DNA of 64,000 bases from an uncultured Candidatus Entotheonella sp. (GTDB lineage: Bacteria > Tectomicrobia > Entotheonellia > Entotheonellales > Entotheonellaceae). Below are positions 18,274 through 26,989 of the stretch, piece after piece. How positions within the stretch are numbered: the stretch's first letter is position 1; each line of letters opens with the position of its first letter. A model generated the notes under the pieces. The model saw nothing but the letters and a program-made list of their open reading frames with translations, made no database searches and was not told the DNA's origin. The stretch covers positions 3,459,300-3,523,299 of the forward strand of contig OX639990.1 of the NCBI GenBank assembly GCA_951828535.1, written 5' to 3'. The translations under genes were made by a program, and so were the position numbers.

Positions 18274-18302
18274 AATATATTTCTTGAGTCGCTTATTGTC
18301 AA
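18274..18302 (-). promoter_or_regulatory. Strong sigma70-type promoter for dnaK
   Basis: On the minus strand TTGACA (18297-18302) and TATATT (18274-18279) are spaced by exactly 17 bases. Both boxes are near consensus. The predicted transcript would start near 18267 and carry an untranslated leader of about 120 bases before the dnaK ATG. Confidence 0.7.
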
Positions 18303-18340
18303 GTCAGGGGGAATTCATGGCCGGCTCGTGCTTTTCGCAT

Positions 18341-18580
18341 TTAGCCCGGCCGCAGGATTTCGGTGATCTGGTCCAGGTAGAAGCCGCGGAATTCGGCAAG
18401 CATCATGGCCAGCATCAAAAAGGTCAGAAGCATGACAAAACCCAGGGCCGCCAGGCCGGGAAGATTTCGCCCCATCATGCGCAGCACGCGGTCGCGCGTC
18501 ACCTCGCGCTCTTCGGCGGCGGCGTCCCCTTTCCCCGCCGTGTAGCTCCAAAACGTGCGGGGCATTTTGTTCCAAAACAT
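18341..18580 (-). CDS. Small single-helix membrane protein
   Basis: A 79-residue protein with a charged N-terminal half (EEREVTRDRVLRMMGR) and one transmembrane helix (LAALGFVMLLTFLMLAMMLA, about residues 43-62), then a short tail. AAGGAG lies seven bases before ATG 18580, which strongly supports translation. It lies about 40 bases upstream of the dnaK promoter, in the same orientation, and divergent from rqcH. No family recognised; a TATAAT on the minus strand at 18675-18680 could be its -10 box, though no matching -35 is evident. Confidence 0.62.
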   Translation of the reverse strand: MFWNKMPRTFWSYTAGKGDAAAEEREVTRDRVLRMMGRNLPGLAALGFVMLLTFLMLAMMLAEFRGFYLDQITEILRPG

Positions 18581-18795
18581 GGCTGGTCTCCTTCTCCAAA
18601 TTCTTGACGACCTTGGGGTTGAGGCTCCCGTGAGGGGTGTCCCTGCGCTGGCAAGGTAGCAGCTTCAAAGCAGAATTATAACGTGTTTTTCAATCTGTGA
18701 CCTGCGGTCGGAGGAGCCGCCTCGCCGCCGGGTGAAAGGCGTGGTGTTATACTTGCGGGCCTTCTCGGTTTCTTCCAAGCGAATGGTGGAAAATT

Positions 18796-20508
18796 ATGGA
18801 TATCTTCCTCCTGAAAGCCTTTGTGGATGAACTGGCGCGCTGCCTGCCTGGTTCGCGGGTGTCGAAGGTGTTTCAGCTCAGTCCTGATGACCTCCTGTTG
18901 CGATTGTGGCGCCACCGTGACCAGCGGCTCCTGCTCTCCATTCATCCCACGCGGCAGCGCCTGCACCTCATCACGGATCGGTTCGAGGCACCGCCGCGGC
19001 CGCCGCGTTTTGCCGCCTTGCTGCGCGCCCGTCTGCGGCGTGCGCGACTGCAGTCGGTGGCCGTGCAGCCCTACGAGCGGGTGGTCACGCTCGCCTGGCA
19101 GCAAGCCGGCGAGGCGGCACCGTCGTTGCGGCTGATTCACGAGTTGCAGGGCTCACAGGCCAACATCCTGTTGGTGGACGCGGAGGGGGTGATAATCGAC
19201 GCGCTCAAGCATATGCCGGCATCGACGACACAGAGCCGCCCCGTGCTGCCGGGAGCCCCCTATGCGCCACGCGCCGTGCCACCGCAACGCGTATTGCTGT
19301 CCGACCTGACGGTCGACCATCTTGAGCTGTTGCAGGCGCGGGGGGCGTGGAATGCCGCGAGCCTGAATCGACTCGTCGTTGGCCTGTCGCCCTTACTGGC
19401 CACCGAGTTGGTGCATCGTTACCCGGACGATACCCGGGCGTGTTGGGAACAATTGGACGCGCTGCGGCGGGACTACGACAACCAGACGTTGCCGTTGTTT
19501 CGCTGCACGGCGCTGGACGGCCGGCAGAACGTCAGTGTTTTGCCGTTGAGCCACGCCGGGCATCGCGCCGAACCGCTGGCCGATGCCCAATCAGCCATGG
19601 CGGCCATCTCCCAGCCTGCCTTGGTGTCCACCGTGTTGGAAGAGGCACGTGCCGGCGTGCGCAAGACGCTGCGCCGACGGCTGCAAAAGCTCGGCAGAAA
19701 AGTCGATCATCTCAACCGAGACCGGGAGAAGCTGAAAGGTTATGAGCCTTACCAGCGCTACGGGACACTGCTCCTTACCCAGCGACTGCCGCGCGGATCG
19801 ACGTGCGCCACGGTGACCGATTACTACAGCCCGCAGCAGGAAGCCGTTGGCATCCCGCTCGATCCCCGTCTGTCGATCAACGAAAACGCGCAGGTGTATT
19901 TCAAGAAATATCGTAAAACCAAGACCGGCCTGAGCAAGATCGAAACGCTGTTGCAGGAATGCGCGGCGGAGGAGCGGTACCTCGAAGGGCTGTCCCACCA
20001 AGTGGCGACGGCCGAGGACTGGCCCACCCTGGAGGAGATCGAGGCGGAACTCGGCGACAATCGGCAAGCGGGTCCGGCGCGGCCTTCGATTCGGCCTCGT
20101 CCTGCCGCTGCGCCGCCCTATCGAACGTTTGCGCTTCCCGGTGGTTATACCCTCTACTGCGGCAAAAGTAACCGCGGCAATGACGCGCTGGTGCGCCAGG
20201 TCGCGGCGCCTGATGACCTGTGGTTCCACGCCCACGGGCACGCTGGGGCGCACGTGGTGCTCAAGGTGCCGAGCGCTGGGGCGGTGCCCGACGAAGCCCT
20301 GCGCGCCGCGGCTGCTCTGGCGGCTCACTACAGCAAGGGCAAGGACGCCGCAGCCGTGGAGGTGGTGTACACAGCCGTCAAGCACGTACGCAAGTTTCGC
20401 GGCGCGAGGCCCGGTCAGGTGCAGGTGAACAACTTTCGGACACTGGAAGTCGCGCCAGGGCTCCCCCCAGCGCCTAAACTGAGCGAACTCGAAGAGGTGA
20501 CGCCGTGA
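18796..20508 (+). CDS. rqcH: NFACT-family protein RqcH (Rqc2 homologue)
   Basis: A 570-residue NFACT protein. In Bacillus, RqcH binds obstructed 50S subunits with peptidyl-tRNA and adds C-terminal alanine tails that mark stalled chains for degradation. The order is: NFACT-N (MDIFLLKAFVDELA onward), a central helical coiled region (about residues 280-340 and 370-410), and the C-terminal NFACT-R domain starting near residue 445 with YCGKSNRGNDALV and DLWFHAHGHAGAHVVLK. Length is usual. It overlaps the next gene by four bases (GTGA), so the two are coupled. The Pup-proteasome at the far end of this window does not replace the need for such tagging, but the coexistence is notable. Confidence 0.9.
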   Translation: MDIFLLKAFVDELARCLPGSRVSKVFQLSPDDLLLRLWRHRDQRLLLSIHPTRQRLHLITDRFEAPPRPPRFAALLRARLRRARLQSVAVQPYERVVTLAWQQAGEAAPSLRLIHELQGSQANILLVDAEGVIIDALKHMPASTTQSRPVLPGAPYAPRAVPPQRVLLSDLTVDHLELLQARGAWNAASLNRLVVGLSPLLATELVHRYPDDTRACWEQLDALRRDYDNQTLPLFRCTALDGRQNVSVLPLSHAGHRAEPLADAQSAMAAISQPALVSTVLEEARAGVRKTLRRRLQKLGRKVDHLNRDREKLKGYEPYQRYGTLLLTQRLPRGSTCATVTDYYSPQQEAVGIPLDPRLSINENAQVYFKKYRKTKTGLSKIETLLQECAAEERYLEGLSHQVATAEDWPTLEEIEAELGDNRQAGPARPSIRPRPAAAPPYRTFALPGGYTLYCGKSNRGNDALVRQVAAPDDLWFHAHGHAGAHVVLKVPSAGAVPDEALRAAAALAAHYSKGKDAAAVEVVYTAVKHVRKFRGARPGQVQVNNFRTLEVAPGLPPAPKLSELEEVTP

Positions 20509-21248
20509 AATACGCGATTATCTCCGACCTGCATGCCAATCTCGAAGCCCTGCAGGCGGTGCTGGATGACGCATCGCCCAAAGTCGACGCCGTCGTCTGC
20601 CTTGGCGACATCGTCGGGTACAATGCCAACCCGCACGAATGCCTGCGCATCGTCCGGGAAACCTGTGCCGTCGTCATTTCGGGCAACCACGATCAGGCGG
20701 CGTGCGGCGCGCGGCGCTACGACGACTTCAACGATTGGGCGCGGGAAGCGATGGACTGGACGCGGCAGCAACTCAGCGCCGCGGAAGTGGGATATCTGAG
20801 GATCCTGCCCGGCACGGCACCGTTTGGCAACGGCTGGCTGGCGGCACACGGCTCGCCGCGCGACACGGACGAATACCTTTTTGACGCGCCGGGCTTCGAA
20901 ATGGCGTTTGACAGCCTGCGACGGCTTCGACCCGACATGCGCGGCTGCTTCGTCGGTCACACGCATGTGCCGATGATCTGGGCGTGCGGTTCCGAGGGGC
21001 AAGTGGTTCAGGTGAGGGCCGAGTCGCGAACCGTTAGGCTGGACCCGGCGTGCCGGCACATCGTGAATCCGGGCAGCGTCGGCCAGCCGCGCAGCGGTAA
21101 TCCCTTGGCGGCGTACGCGATTCTGGACGAGGAAGCGGTCACGGTCGAGTTTCGCCGCGTTCCCTACGACATCCCCGCGGCGCAAGAGAAAATTTACGAT
21201 GCCATGCTGCCGCCGTTGCTGGCTGAGCGCTTGGCGATTGGCCGTTAG
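20505..21248 (+). CDS. YfcE/DUF2156-like metallophosphoesterase
   Basis: A 247-residue calcineurin-type phosphoesterase. Metal-binding motifs are in order: SDLHAN (residues 7-12), GDIVGYNANP (about 34-43), SGNHDQA (about 58-64), and later AHGSPRD and GHTHVP. Family members hydrolyse cyclic nucleotides, dinucleotides or protein phosphates, so the substrate is open. Translation starts at GTG 20505, overlapping the rqcH stop, with GAAGAGGTG upstream. The coupling suggests a shared role with RqcH, perhaps clearing a tRNA or nucleotide product, but this is inference. Confidence 0.84.
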   Translation: MKYAIISDLHANLEALQAVLDDASPKVDAVVCLGDIVGYNANPHECLRIVRETCAVVISGNHDQAACGARRYDDFNDWAREAMDWTRQQLSAAEVGYLRILPGTAPFGNGWLAAHGSPRDTDEYLFDAPGFEMAFDSLRRLRPDMRGCFVGHTHVPMIWACGSEGQVVQVRAESRTVRLDPACRHIVNPGSVGQPRSGNPLAAYAILDEEAVTVEFRRVPYDIPAAQEKIYDAMLPPLLAERLAIGR

Positions 21249-21264
21249 CCGGCGGAGTCAGTAG

Positions 21265-21286
21265 GTCGGATTAGCGAAGCGCCGAC
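21265..21286. repeat. REP-like hairpin between convergent genes
   Basis: GTCGG at 21265-21269 and CCGAC at 21282-21286 enclose ATTAGCGAAGCG. The word resembles the short GTCGGATTAGCG...-type intergenic palindrome seen in many proteobacteria. It lies between the convergent phosphoesterase and thiolase-like genes, where it could act as a two-way terminator. Only one copy is visible here. Confidence 0.35.
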
Positions 21287-21300
21287 ATTCCAACCGCGAA

Positions 21301-22932
21301 TCAGTTTTCGACCAGCGCGTCGCTCCTGCGCCTGACCAGCAGGTGCCATGCCGAGTCGGCAATCTCCACAATTCCCTCCATCGTTTTCCGATACAGGCGC
21401 TGCACCGGCACCTCGTCAATCGTCAGGCCCTCGCCGTTTCTGGCGAGACGGATTTCCTGCCCGGGGTGCATGCGGCGGATGGTTTCGTACTCGTCCGGGC
21501 CGGTGCCGATTAGAAATTCGTGCCGTTGGCGTCCGATGACCGCCTGCAACAGCACGATACTGTTGAGGGGCTCGCCCTTCGGGCTGAAGCGCGTCGTCGC
21601 GCAGTGAAATCGCCCCTTGACGCGCTCGCGCTCGGCGAACAGCGCCTCCAGGGACATGCCTCTCGGCTTCGGCGACGCCAGCAATGGCAGTGAGGTTGGC
21701 TTGAACGGCGCGCGTTGGGCATACTGGTAATGCTCCGTCTTTTCCAGCAGGGTCACGACGTTGTTGTTGATCGGCCCGCCGATCGAGTGGGACAGCGCCA
21801 TCTGATAGGCCGGCGTGTCCATCAGCATCTGATGGTTCTCCACCACCTGCACCATGCCGGTGGCACCAAGCGGATGTCCGCGCGCCAACAGGCCGCCGCT
21901 CAGGTTGGTCGGAAAGCGTCCTTGCGGGCCGGTGATGTCCTCGTCCAACAGGGCCGTCAGGCAGGCGTCGCGGTCGATCAATCCCAAGTCCACGAGGTTG
22001 ACCGGTCCGAAGCTGCTGAACGGGTCGTGCATGTTGACGTACAGCTCGCCCGCTAAGTCGCGGATGTCGAGTATCCCGGCCATGCCGTAGGCGTAGCGCG
22101 AGGCCATGACGGTGGCCGGGAAGCTGTCAAAGCGCCCGCGGTCGGCAATGGTGGGCAGGTCGGTGGCCGAGCCGACGCCGACCACCTGAACCGGCTGTGG
22201 CTCGGCGGTCAGGATGCACGCCGCCACAGCGTCCGACATGGGGCAGCAGTCGTACAGCCGCAGCGGGTCGTAATACACCCAGTTGCGCCCGCTGTGGCTG
22301 TCGTCCATGTAGGTTTCCACGGGCAGGGGAAAGTTGAGGTGCGTCTCCTCGCGCCCGGCGGCGAAACGGTGCGCGCGCTCGGCCCATTGCGCGGCCAGTC
22401 CCATCCACTCTTCCTCACTGAGTTTCAGCTCGTGCATGAGACTCTTCGCCACTAGGGCGCCGCAGGCCGGCATGGTGAGACCGTATTCCGCTTCCTCGCG
22501 GTCGATCACCCCGGCGATGATCCGCGTGGCGTCCGCTGTGCTCACGTCGGTCATTTTCTGGATACCCAGCGCTAACACGTGATCGTAGCGCCCCGACGCC
22601 ACCTCCAGGTAGGCGTTTTCAAAGGCGCTCGCCCCGGAGCTCGACGCGGTGTCGATCAGCACCGACTTGGCGCCGCTGATTCCCAGCAGGCCGGAAATCT
22701 TGGCTGCCACGTTATCCATGTTGTTGAAGGCGAACGGGTTCTGGCTGCCCACTACCACCGCCTCGATTTCCTCGCGGCGCACTGGGCTGTCGTCGAATAT
22801 CTCGCTCACCTGTTCGGCAAGCTCAACGAACGTCCGCTTTTGCAGATGATGCCCGTTGTATTTCCCCACTCGGCTCATGTAAGACGACGCAGCATACACG
22901 CCACGGGCTTGGAAGGCATGCAACCCACTCAT
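21301..22932 (-). CDS. SCP2/thiolase-fold protein lacking catalytic cysteines
   Basis: A 543-residue protein with a thiolase fold over about residues 1-400 and a C-terminal extension of about 140 residues that may be an OB-like CoA-ester binding domain. GHPLGATG with His353 is intact, and MHDPFSSF matches the SCP2-thiolase HDCF region with Pro for Cys. The nucleophile segment reads DTASSSGAS, with Ser97 where thiolases have Cys, and the C-terminal CIGGG segment reads SIGGP (Ser383). It is therefore unlikely to be a Claisen thiolase; Ltp2-like retro-aldolases and SCP2-thiolase-like proteins are precedents. It is divergent from an acyl-CoA dehydrogenase, suggesting acyl-CoA or steroid-type side-chain metabolism. 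Confidence 0.8.
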   Translation of the reverse strand: MSGLHAFQARGVYAASSYMSRVGKYNGHHLQKRTFVELAEQVSEIFDDSPVRREEIEAVVVGSQNPFAFNNMDNVAAKISGLLGISGAKSVLIDTASSSGASAFENAYLEVASGRYDHVLALGIQKMTDVSTADATRIIAGVIDREEAEYGLTMPACGALVAKSLMHELKLSEEEWMGLAAQWAERAHRFAAGREETHLNFPLPVETYMDDSHSGRNWVYYDPLRLYDCCPMSDAVAACILTAEPQPVQVVGVGSATDLPTIADRGRFDSFPATVMASRYAYGMAGILDIRDLAGELYVNMHDPFSSFGPVNLVDLGLIDRDACLTALLDEDITGPQGRFPTNLSGGLLARGHPLGATGMVQVVENHQMLMDTPAYQMALSHSIGGPINNNVVTLLEKTEHYQYAQRAPFKPTSLPLLASPKPRGMSLEALFAERERVKGRFHCATTRFSPKGEPLNSIVLLQAVIGRQRHEFLIGTGPDEYETIRRMHPGQEIRLARNGEGLTIDEVPVQRLYRKTMEGIVEIADSAWHLLVRRRSDALVEN

Positions 22933-22940
22933 TTAATGAT

Positions 22941-22966
22941 CCCCATATCAGTGGTTTAGAATGGGG
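22941..22966. promoter_or_regulatory. Inverted repeat, candidate operator
   Basis: CCCCAT (22941-22946) and ATGGGG (22961-22966) are separated by 14 bases in the region between the divergent thiolase-like and acyl-CoA dehydrogenase genes, close to the thiolase-like start. The spacing and position suit a dimeric repressor site, but six-base arms can occur by chance. Confidence 0.28.
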
Positions 22967-23138
22967 TCTGTTTAACCGAACGATTGCCGATAGTCAAGCG
23001 CCCATCGGGGGCTTGCGTCATCGTCCCGACTCACCGCGCCGTTTGAGGAGAGCCATGAAAGGTGCTACGATGTGCGACTCGAATCATGTGTGGCCGCGAA
23101 CGGTTTGGCGCCCTATTTCCAGGTGTTGGAGGCCTCCT

Positions 23139-24311
23139 ATGGACCTGCGATTTTCTCCTGAAGACGAGCAGTACCGACTGAAGTTGCGAACCTGGCTTGA
23201 GGCGAACATGCCGACGGAGGCGGCGCCTTCAGATCAGGACGCCGATTTCGCCTTCCGGCGTGCCTGGCAGCGCAAGCTCTACGACGGCGGCTGGGTTGGC
23301 ATCAACTGGCCCAAGGAATACGGCGGCCAAGGCGCCACGCTGCTTCAGCAGGCTATCTATGCGCAGGAGATGACCCACGCCCGCGCCCCGCAGCCCGCCA
23401 ATGGGCTGGGCATCGGCATCGTTGGTCCCACCCTCATGGAGCACGGCAGCGAAACCCAGAAGCAGCGCTTCATCCCCAAAATTCTCAACGCCGACGAGAT
23501 CTGGTGCCAGGGCTTCTCGGAACCCAACTCCGGTTCGGACTTGGCGTCGCTGCAGACCAAGGCCGTGCTGGATGGGGATGACTTCGTGGTCAACGGCCAG
23601 AAGATCTGGACCAGCCTGGGGCAATATGCCGACTGGTGCATTCTGTTGGTGCGCACCGACACCGACGCCCCCAAACACCGCGGCATTTCCTACCTGCTGG
23701 TCGATATGCACAGCCCCGGCGTTACCGTCCGTCCCCTGAAACAGATCACCGGCAATTCCGAGTTCAACGAGACCTTTTTCGACAACGTGCGGGTGCCGAA
23801 GCAAAACCTGATCGGCGAGATGAACGAGGGCTGGCGCATCGCCATGACCACCCTGACATACGAGCGCGGCATCTCGTCGCTGGCCACTCAGGTACGCATC
23901 AAGCAACAACTCGATGGCATGATCGGCTACGCCGGCAAGACGCGGCGCAACGGCGGCACCTTGTCGGAGGATCCGGTGTTGCGGCAGGACCTGGCGCAGG
24001 CGCACATCCGCGTTGAGGTCATGTTGCTCAACCTGTACCGGGGTATCACGAGCCGCCTGCGGGGGCAGCCGCCCGGCCCGGAAGCGTCGTTGGACAAGCT
24101 GTACTGGAGTGAATTGGACAAGTGGATGCAGGAACTCGGCATGTCGCTTCAGGGGCCTTATTCGCAGCTCATGGAAGGCTCGGAGCACGCCGTCAAGGGC
24201 AACTGGCAATACAATTTCCTGCGTAGCCGGGCGGGGACCATCTACTCGGGGACGTCGGAAATCCAGAAGAACATCATCGGGGAGCGGGTGCTGGGTCTGC
24301 CCAAGGGGTAG
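23139..24311 (+). CDS. Acyl-CoA dehydrogenase (FadE-like)
   Basis: A 390-residue flavoprotein that would introduce a 2,3-double bond into an acyl-CoA and pass electrons to ETF. The N-terminal helical domain begins DLRFSPEDEQYR. The FAD-binding strand contains WCQGFSEPNSGSDLASL, and the C-terminal signature is GTIYSGTSEIQKNII. The usual YEGTS glutamate position reads YSGTS, so the catalytic base lies elsewhere, as in several FadE/ChsE-type enzymes. ATG 23139 has GGAGG six bases upstream; an open extension reaches back to 23013 but is not needed. A small membrane protein gene follows 29 bases downstream. Confidence 0.9.
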   Translation: MDLRFSPEDEQYRLKLRTWLEANMPTEAAPSDQDADFAFRRAWQRKLYDGGWVGINWPKEYGGQGATLLQQAIYAQEMTHARAPQPANGLGIGIVGPTLMEHGSETQKQRFIPKILNADEIWCQGFSEPNSGSDLASLQTKAVLDGDDFVVNGQKIWTSLGQYADWCILLVRTDTDAPKHRGISYLLVDMHSPGVTVRPLKQITGNSEFNETFFDNVRVPKQNLIGEMNEGWRIAMTTLTYERGISSLATQVRIKQQLDGMIGYAGKTRRNGGTLSEDPVLRQDLAQAHIRVEVMLLNLYRGITSRLRGQPPGPEASLDKLYWSELDKWMQELGMSLQGPYSQLMEGSEHAVKGNWQYNFLRSRAGTIYSGTSEIQKNIIGERVLGLPKG

Positions 24312-24340
24312 GTCGGCATTGGAAAGGGGCAGGGCAGGAC

Positions 24341-24583
24341 ATGGCCGACGCCAGGGCACCGTTCGATTGGAGCGTGATCTTCAGGGTGTTGCTGTGCCTG
24401 TTTCTGGGCGGTGGTTTCGTGCTGTTCATCCGCAACAACCGCCTGTTGGAACACGGGTTCCGGGTACTTGCCAACCCGGAAGTCCTGATCATGCTGGCAC
24501 TTCTTGGAATCCCCTTCCTGTTCGCCCTTGTGCACCTGATACGGGGCTTTTCACACCGCCGGTCCGGCGAGCCGCAAGCCTGA
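24341..24583 (+). CDS. Small two-helix membrane protein
   Basis: An 80-residue protein with two hydrophobic segments (about residues 12-29 and 47-67), a positively charged linker (IRNNRLLEHGFR) and a basic tail. AGGAC lies just before ATG 24341. It follows the acyl-CoA dehydrogenase by 29 bases on the same strand and precedes a convergent dehydrogenase, so it is probably the last gene of that transcript. No family recognised. Confidence 0.55.
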   Translation: MADARAPFDWSVIFRVLLCLFLGGGFVLFIRNNRLLEHGFRVLANPEVLIMLALLGIPFLFALVHLIRGFSHRRSGEPQA

Positions 24584-24604
24584 CAGCCATCGCTGGTCCG
24601 ACCT

Positions 24605-25783
24605 TCAGATCAATTCCCCATCTCGCCCGACCGTTTCGAACTCCTCTTGCAGCAGCGCCCTGGCAATGATCAGTTTGTGGATGGTCGGGGTGCCCTCCTC
24701 AAGCCAATTCAGACGCGCATCGCGGTAGAGCATCTCGATACGGCTGGACTTCAGGTAACCCAGTCCGCCGTGCACCAGGAGGGCTTTGTCGGTGACCCGC
24801 CCGACCGCTTCCAGGCCGAAGAGCTTGCACATGGATGACTCGGCGGCAATGCGCTGGCCGGCGTCGTACTTGCGCAAGGCGTCGAGGATCATGTGGCGCA
24901 GGGCGTAGATGTCGGTGGCCATTTCGGCCAGATAGCCCTGCACGGCTTGGCGGCTGGCGATGGGCTTGCCGAAGGTGACGCGCTGCTTGGCCCACGCCAG
25001 CGAGAGTTCCAGCGAGCGCTCGGCGGTGCCGAGGGCTGCGACGGCGATGAAAACGCGACTGACCTCGAGAAAGGCCAGCAACTGCTCGGGTCCCATGCCC
25101 TCTTGACCGAGGACGTTCTCGACAGGCACGGCTATGTCATCAAAGGTCAGCAGATCGTGCGAGGCGCCGGAGCAACCCATGGTGTGAGCCATAGACGTGA
25201 TTGTAAAGCCGGGCATGCCACGCTCGACCAAGAGTACGCTGAACTGCCGCTCAGGGCTTTGGGCCGGATTACTGGTGAAGCAGAAAATGGCGAATAGATC
25301 GGCCTCGCGCGCGTTGGTGATCAAGTGCTTGCGGCCGTTCAGAATGTAGGCGTCACCTTTACGCACAGCCGTGCAATTGCTGTCCAGGCCGGAGCCGCTG
25401 TCCGGCTCGGTGAGGCCAAAGCAGACCAGCAGATCACCGGTCGCCATGGCCGGCAGGTAGCGCGCTTGCTGCTCTGGGCGGCCGGTTTCGATCAGGTGCA
25501 CGCTACTGTTGTGGACGTGCAGCATGGCTCGAATGCCGCCGTGTATCTTGGCCAGTTCCTTCAGCACGGCGGCGTATTGCACGGTGTTGAGGCCCAGACC
25601 GCCGTAGGCTTCGGGCACCAGGCAATCGAAGAGATGGTGGTCACGGAATTTCGGGCGCAATTGCTCGAAAGGGATCAACGCATCGTGTTCGATCTGCGGC
25701 ACCAAGGGGTCGATCTCCTGCCACAGGAACTCCTTGACGTCTTGCAGGTATGCCTGAAACGCGGCTTCGTCGGGAAAGACCAT
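24605..25783 (-). CDS. Acyl-CoA dehydrogenase
   Basis: A 392-residue acyl-CoA dehydrogenase. LLVCFGLTEPDSGSGLDSN is the FAD/substrate segment, and the C-terminal VHGGLGYLKSSRIEMLYRDA followed by LEEGTPTI gives the ADP-binding and catalytic Glu region. Its N-terminus (MVFPDEAAFQ) is normal length. GGAGCG precedes ATG 25783. It lies 36 bases downstream of another acyl-CoA dehydrogenase gene on the same strand, so the two are probably expressed together. The chain-length or branched-chain specificity cannot be read from the sequence. Confidence 0.9.
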   Translation of the reverse strand: MVFPDEAAFQAYLQDVKEFLWQEIDPLVPQIEHDALIPFEQLRPKFRDHHLFDCLVPEAYGGLGLNTVQYAAVLKELAKIHGGIRAMLHVHNSSVHLIETGRPEQQARYLPAMATGDLLVCFGLTEPDSGSGLDSNCTAVRKGDAYILNGRKHLITNAREADLFAIFCFTSNPAQSPERQFSVLLVERGMPGFTITSMAHTMGCSGASHDLLTFDDIAVPVENVLGQEGMGPEQLLAFLEVSRVFIAVAALGTAERSLELSLAWAKQRVTFGKPIASRQAVQGYLAEMATDIYALRHMILDALRKYDAGQRIAAESSMCKLFGLEAVGRVTDKALLVHGGLGYLKSSRIEMLYRDARLNWLEEGTPTIHKLIIARALLQEEFETVGRDGELI

Positions 25784-25819
25784 GGGACGCTCCGTTGCTC
25801 GAGAGGCCGGCCTTAAGCC

Positions 25820-26989
25820 TTAATCGGTGAGTAGTTGCTTGGCGATGGTTTGGAGTTGGATGAACGAGGTGCCTTCGTAAATTTTGCCGATCTTGGCATC
25901 GCGGAAGAACTTTTCGACCGGTGCCTCCTTGGTGTAGCCGATGCCGCCGAACACCTCCAGGGCTTTCGAGGTGACCCGCTCGGCGACCTGGGCAGTAAAG
26001 TACTTGGTCATCGCCGCCTCCGTCAGGAAGGGTTCGCCGGCGTCCTTCAATCGCGCGGCGTTGTACACCATGAGCCGGGCGGCTTCGATCTCGGTTGCCA
26101 TTTCGGCCAGTTGAAACTGCATGGCCTGGAAGGAACTGATGGGCTTGCCGAACTGCTGGCGCGTCTTGGCGTAGCCGATGGCAGCCTGCAGGGCGCCTGC
26201 GGCGATGCCGACCATCTGGGCGCCGATGCCGATGCGCCCTTCGTTGAGGGTTTCGATGGCCACCTTGTAGCCTTCGCCGACCTTCCCCAGGACGTTTGCC
26301 GCAGGCACTGCGCAGTTTTCTAAGAGCAACTCGCACGTACTGCTGGCACGGATGCCGAGTTTCCTTTCACTCTTGCCGACCTGTAGCCCGGAGGTGTCGC
26401 GCTCTACCAGGAAGGCGGTGATGCCCCTGTGACCCAAACCGGGGTCGGCGTTGGCAAAAATGATGAACAACTCCGCCTCGCGCGCATTCGATGCCCACAG
26501 CTTGCGCCCGTTCAGCAGGTATTGATCGCCTTGGCGCGTGGCGCGGGTCTGCAGGGAAAAGGCGTCGCTGCCGGCGTCGGCTTCCGACAGCGAGTAGGAG
26601 GCAATAGCGCGCTTTGTCAGCATGGGCAGGAATGCGGCGTGCTGTTCGGCGTTGCCCCAGCGCAGGATGGCGTTGGTGACCAGGGTGTTGTGCACATCCA
26701 CGACCACAGCAACAGCGGCATCAACGCGCGACAGTTCTTCAATCGCCAGGCACGCCATGAAAAAGGTACCGCCGGGACCCCCATACGCTTCCGGGATTTC
26801 GATGCCCATCAATCCGAGGTCGAACAATTTGGATAGCAGGGTAGGCTCGAAGTGTCCGTTTTCATCCATTGAGGACACGAAGGGGGTGATCGCTTCTTCT
26901 GCAAAGCTGCGCACCGCCGCGCGGAAGAGGCTTTCCTCCTCCCTCAGAGCGGTCAGCGGTGCGACCGTTTGGGCTTCCGTGACAGGCAT
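25820..26989 (-). CDS. Acyl-CoA dehydrogenase (short/branched-chain type)
   Basis: A 389-residue acyl-CoA dehydrogenase, close in pattern to butyryl-, isobutyryl- or 2-methylbutyryl-CoA dehydrogenases. Visible markers are ASYSLSEADAGSDAFSL in the flavin region, the FGGIGYTKE motif, and the canonical IYEGTSFIQ containing the catalytic glutamate. TGGAGATCGGT precedes ATG 26989. It is the first gene of a two-gene leftward pair with the dehydrogenase at 24605-25783. Together with the crotonase and thiolase-fold genes nearby it suggests a fatty-acid or branched-chain acid degradation neighbourhood. Confidence 0.91.
   Translation of the reverse strand: MPVTEAQTVAPLTALREEESLFRAAVRSFAEEAITPFVSSMDENGHFEPTLLSKLFDLGLMGIEIPEAYGGPGGTFFMACLAIEELSRVDAAVAVVVDVHNTLVTNAILRWGNAEQHAAFLPMLTKRAIASYSLSEADAGSDAFSLQTRATRQGDQYLLNGRKLWASNAREAELFIIFANADPGLGHRGITAFLVERDTSGLQVGKSERKLGIRASSTCELLLENCAVPAANVLGKVGEGYKVAIETLNEGRIGIGAQMVGIAAGALQAAIGYAKTRQQFGKPISSFQAMQFQLAEMATEIEAARLMVYNAARLKDAGEPFLTEAAMTKYFTAQVAERVTSKALEVFGGIGYTKEAPVEKFFRDAKIGKIYEGTSFIQLQTIAKQLLTD

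Noticed and set aside
18147-18340. A CIRCE element or heat-shock sigma promoter upstream of dnaK
   Set aside because: No nine-base GAGTGCTAA-like inverted repeat is present, and the CTTGA found belongs to a standard TTGACA-17-TATATT promoter without the CCCCAT-type -10 box.
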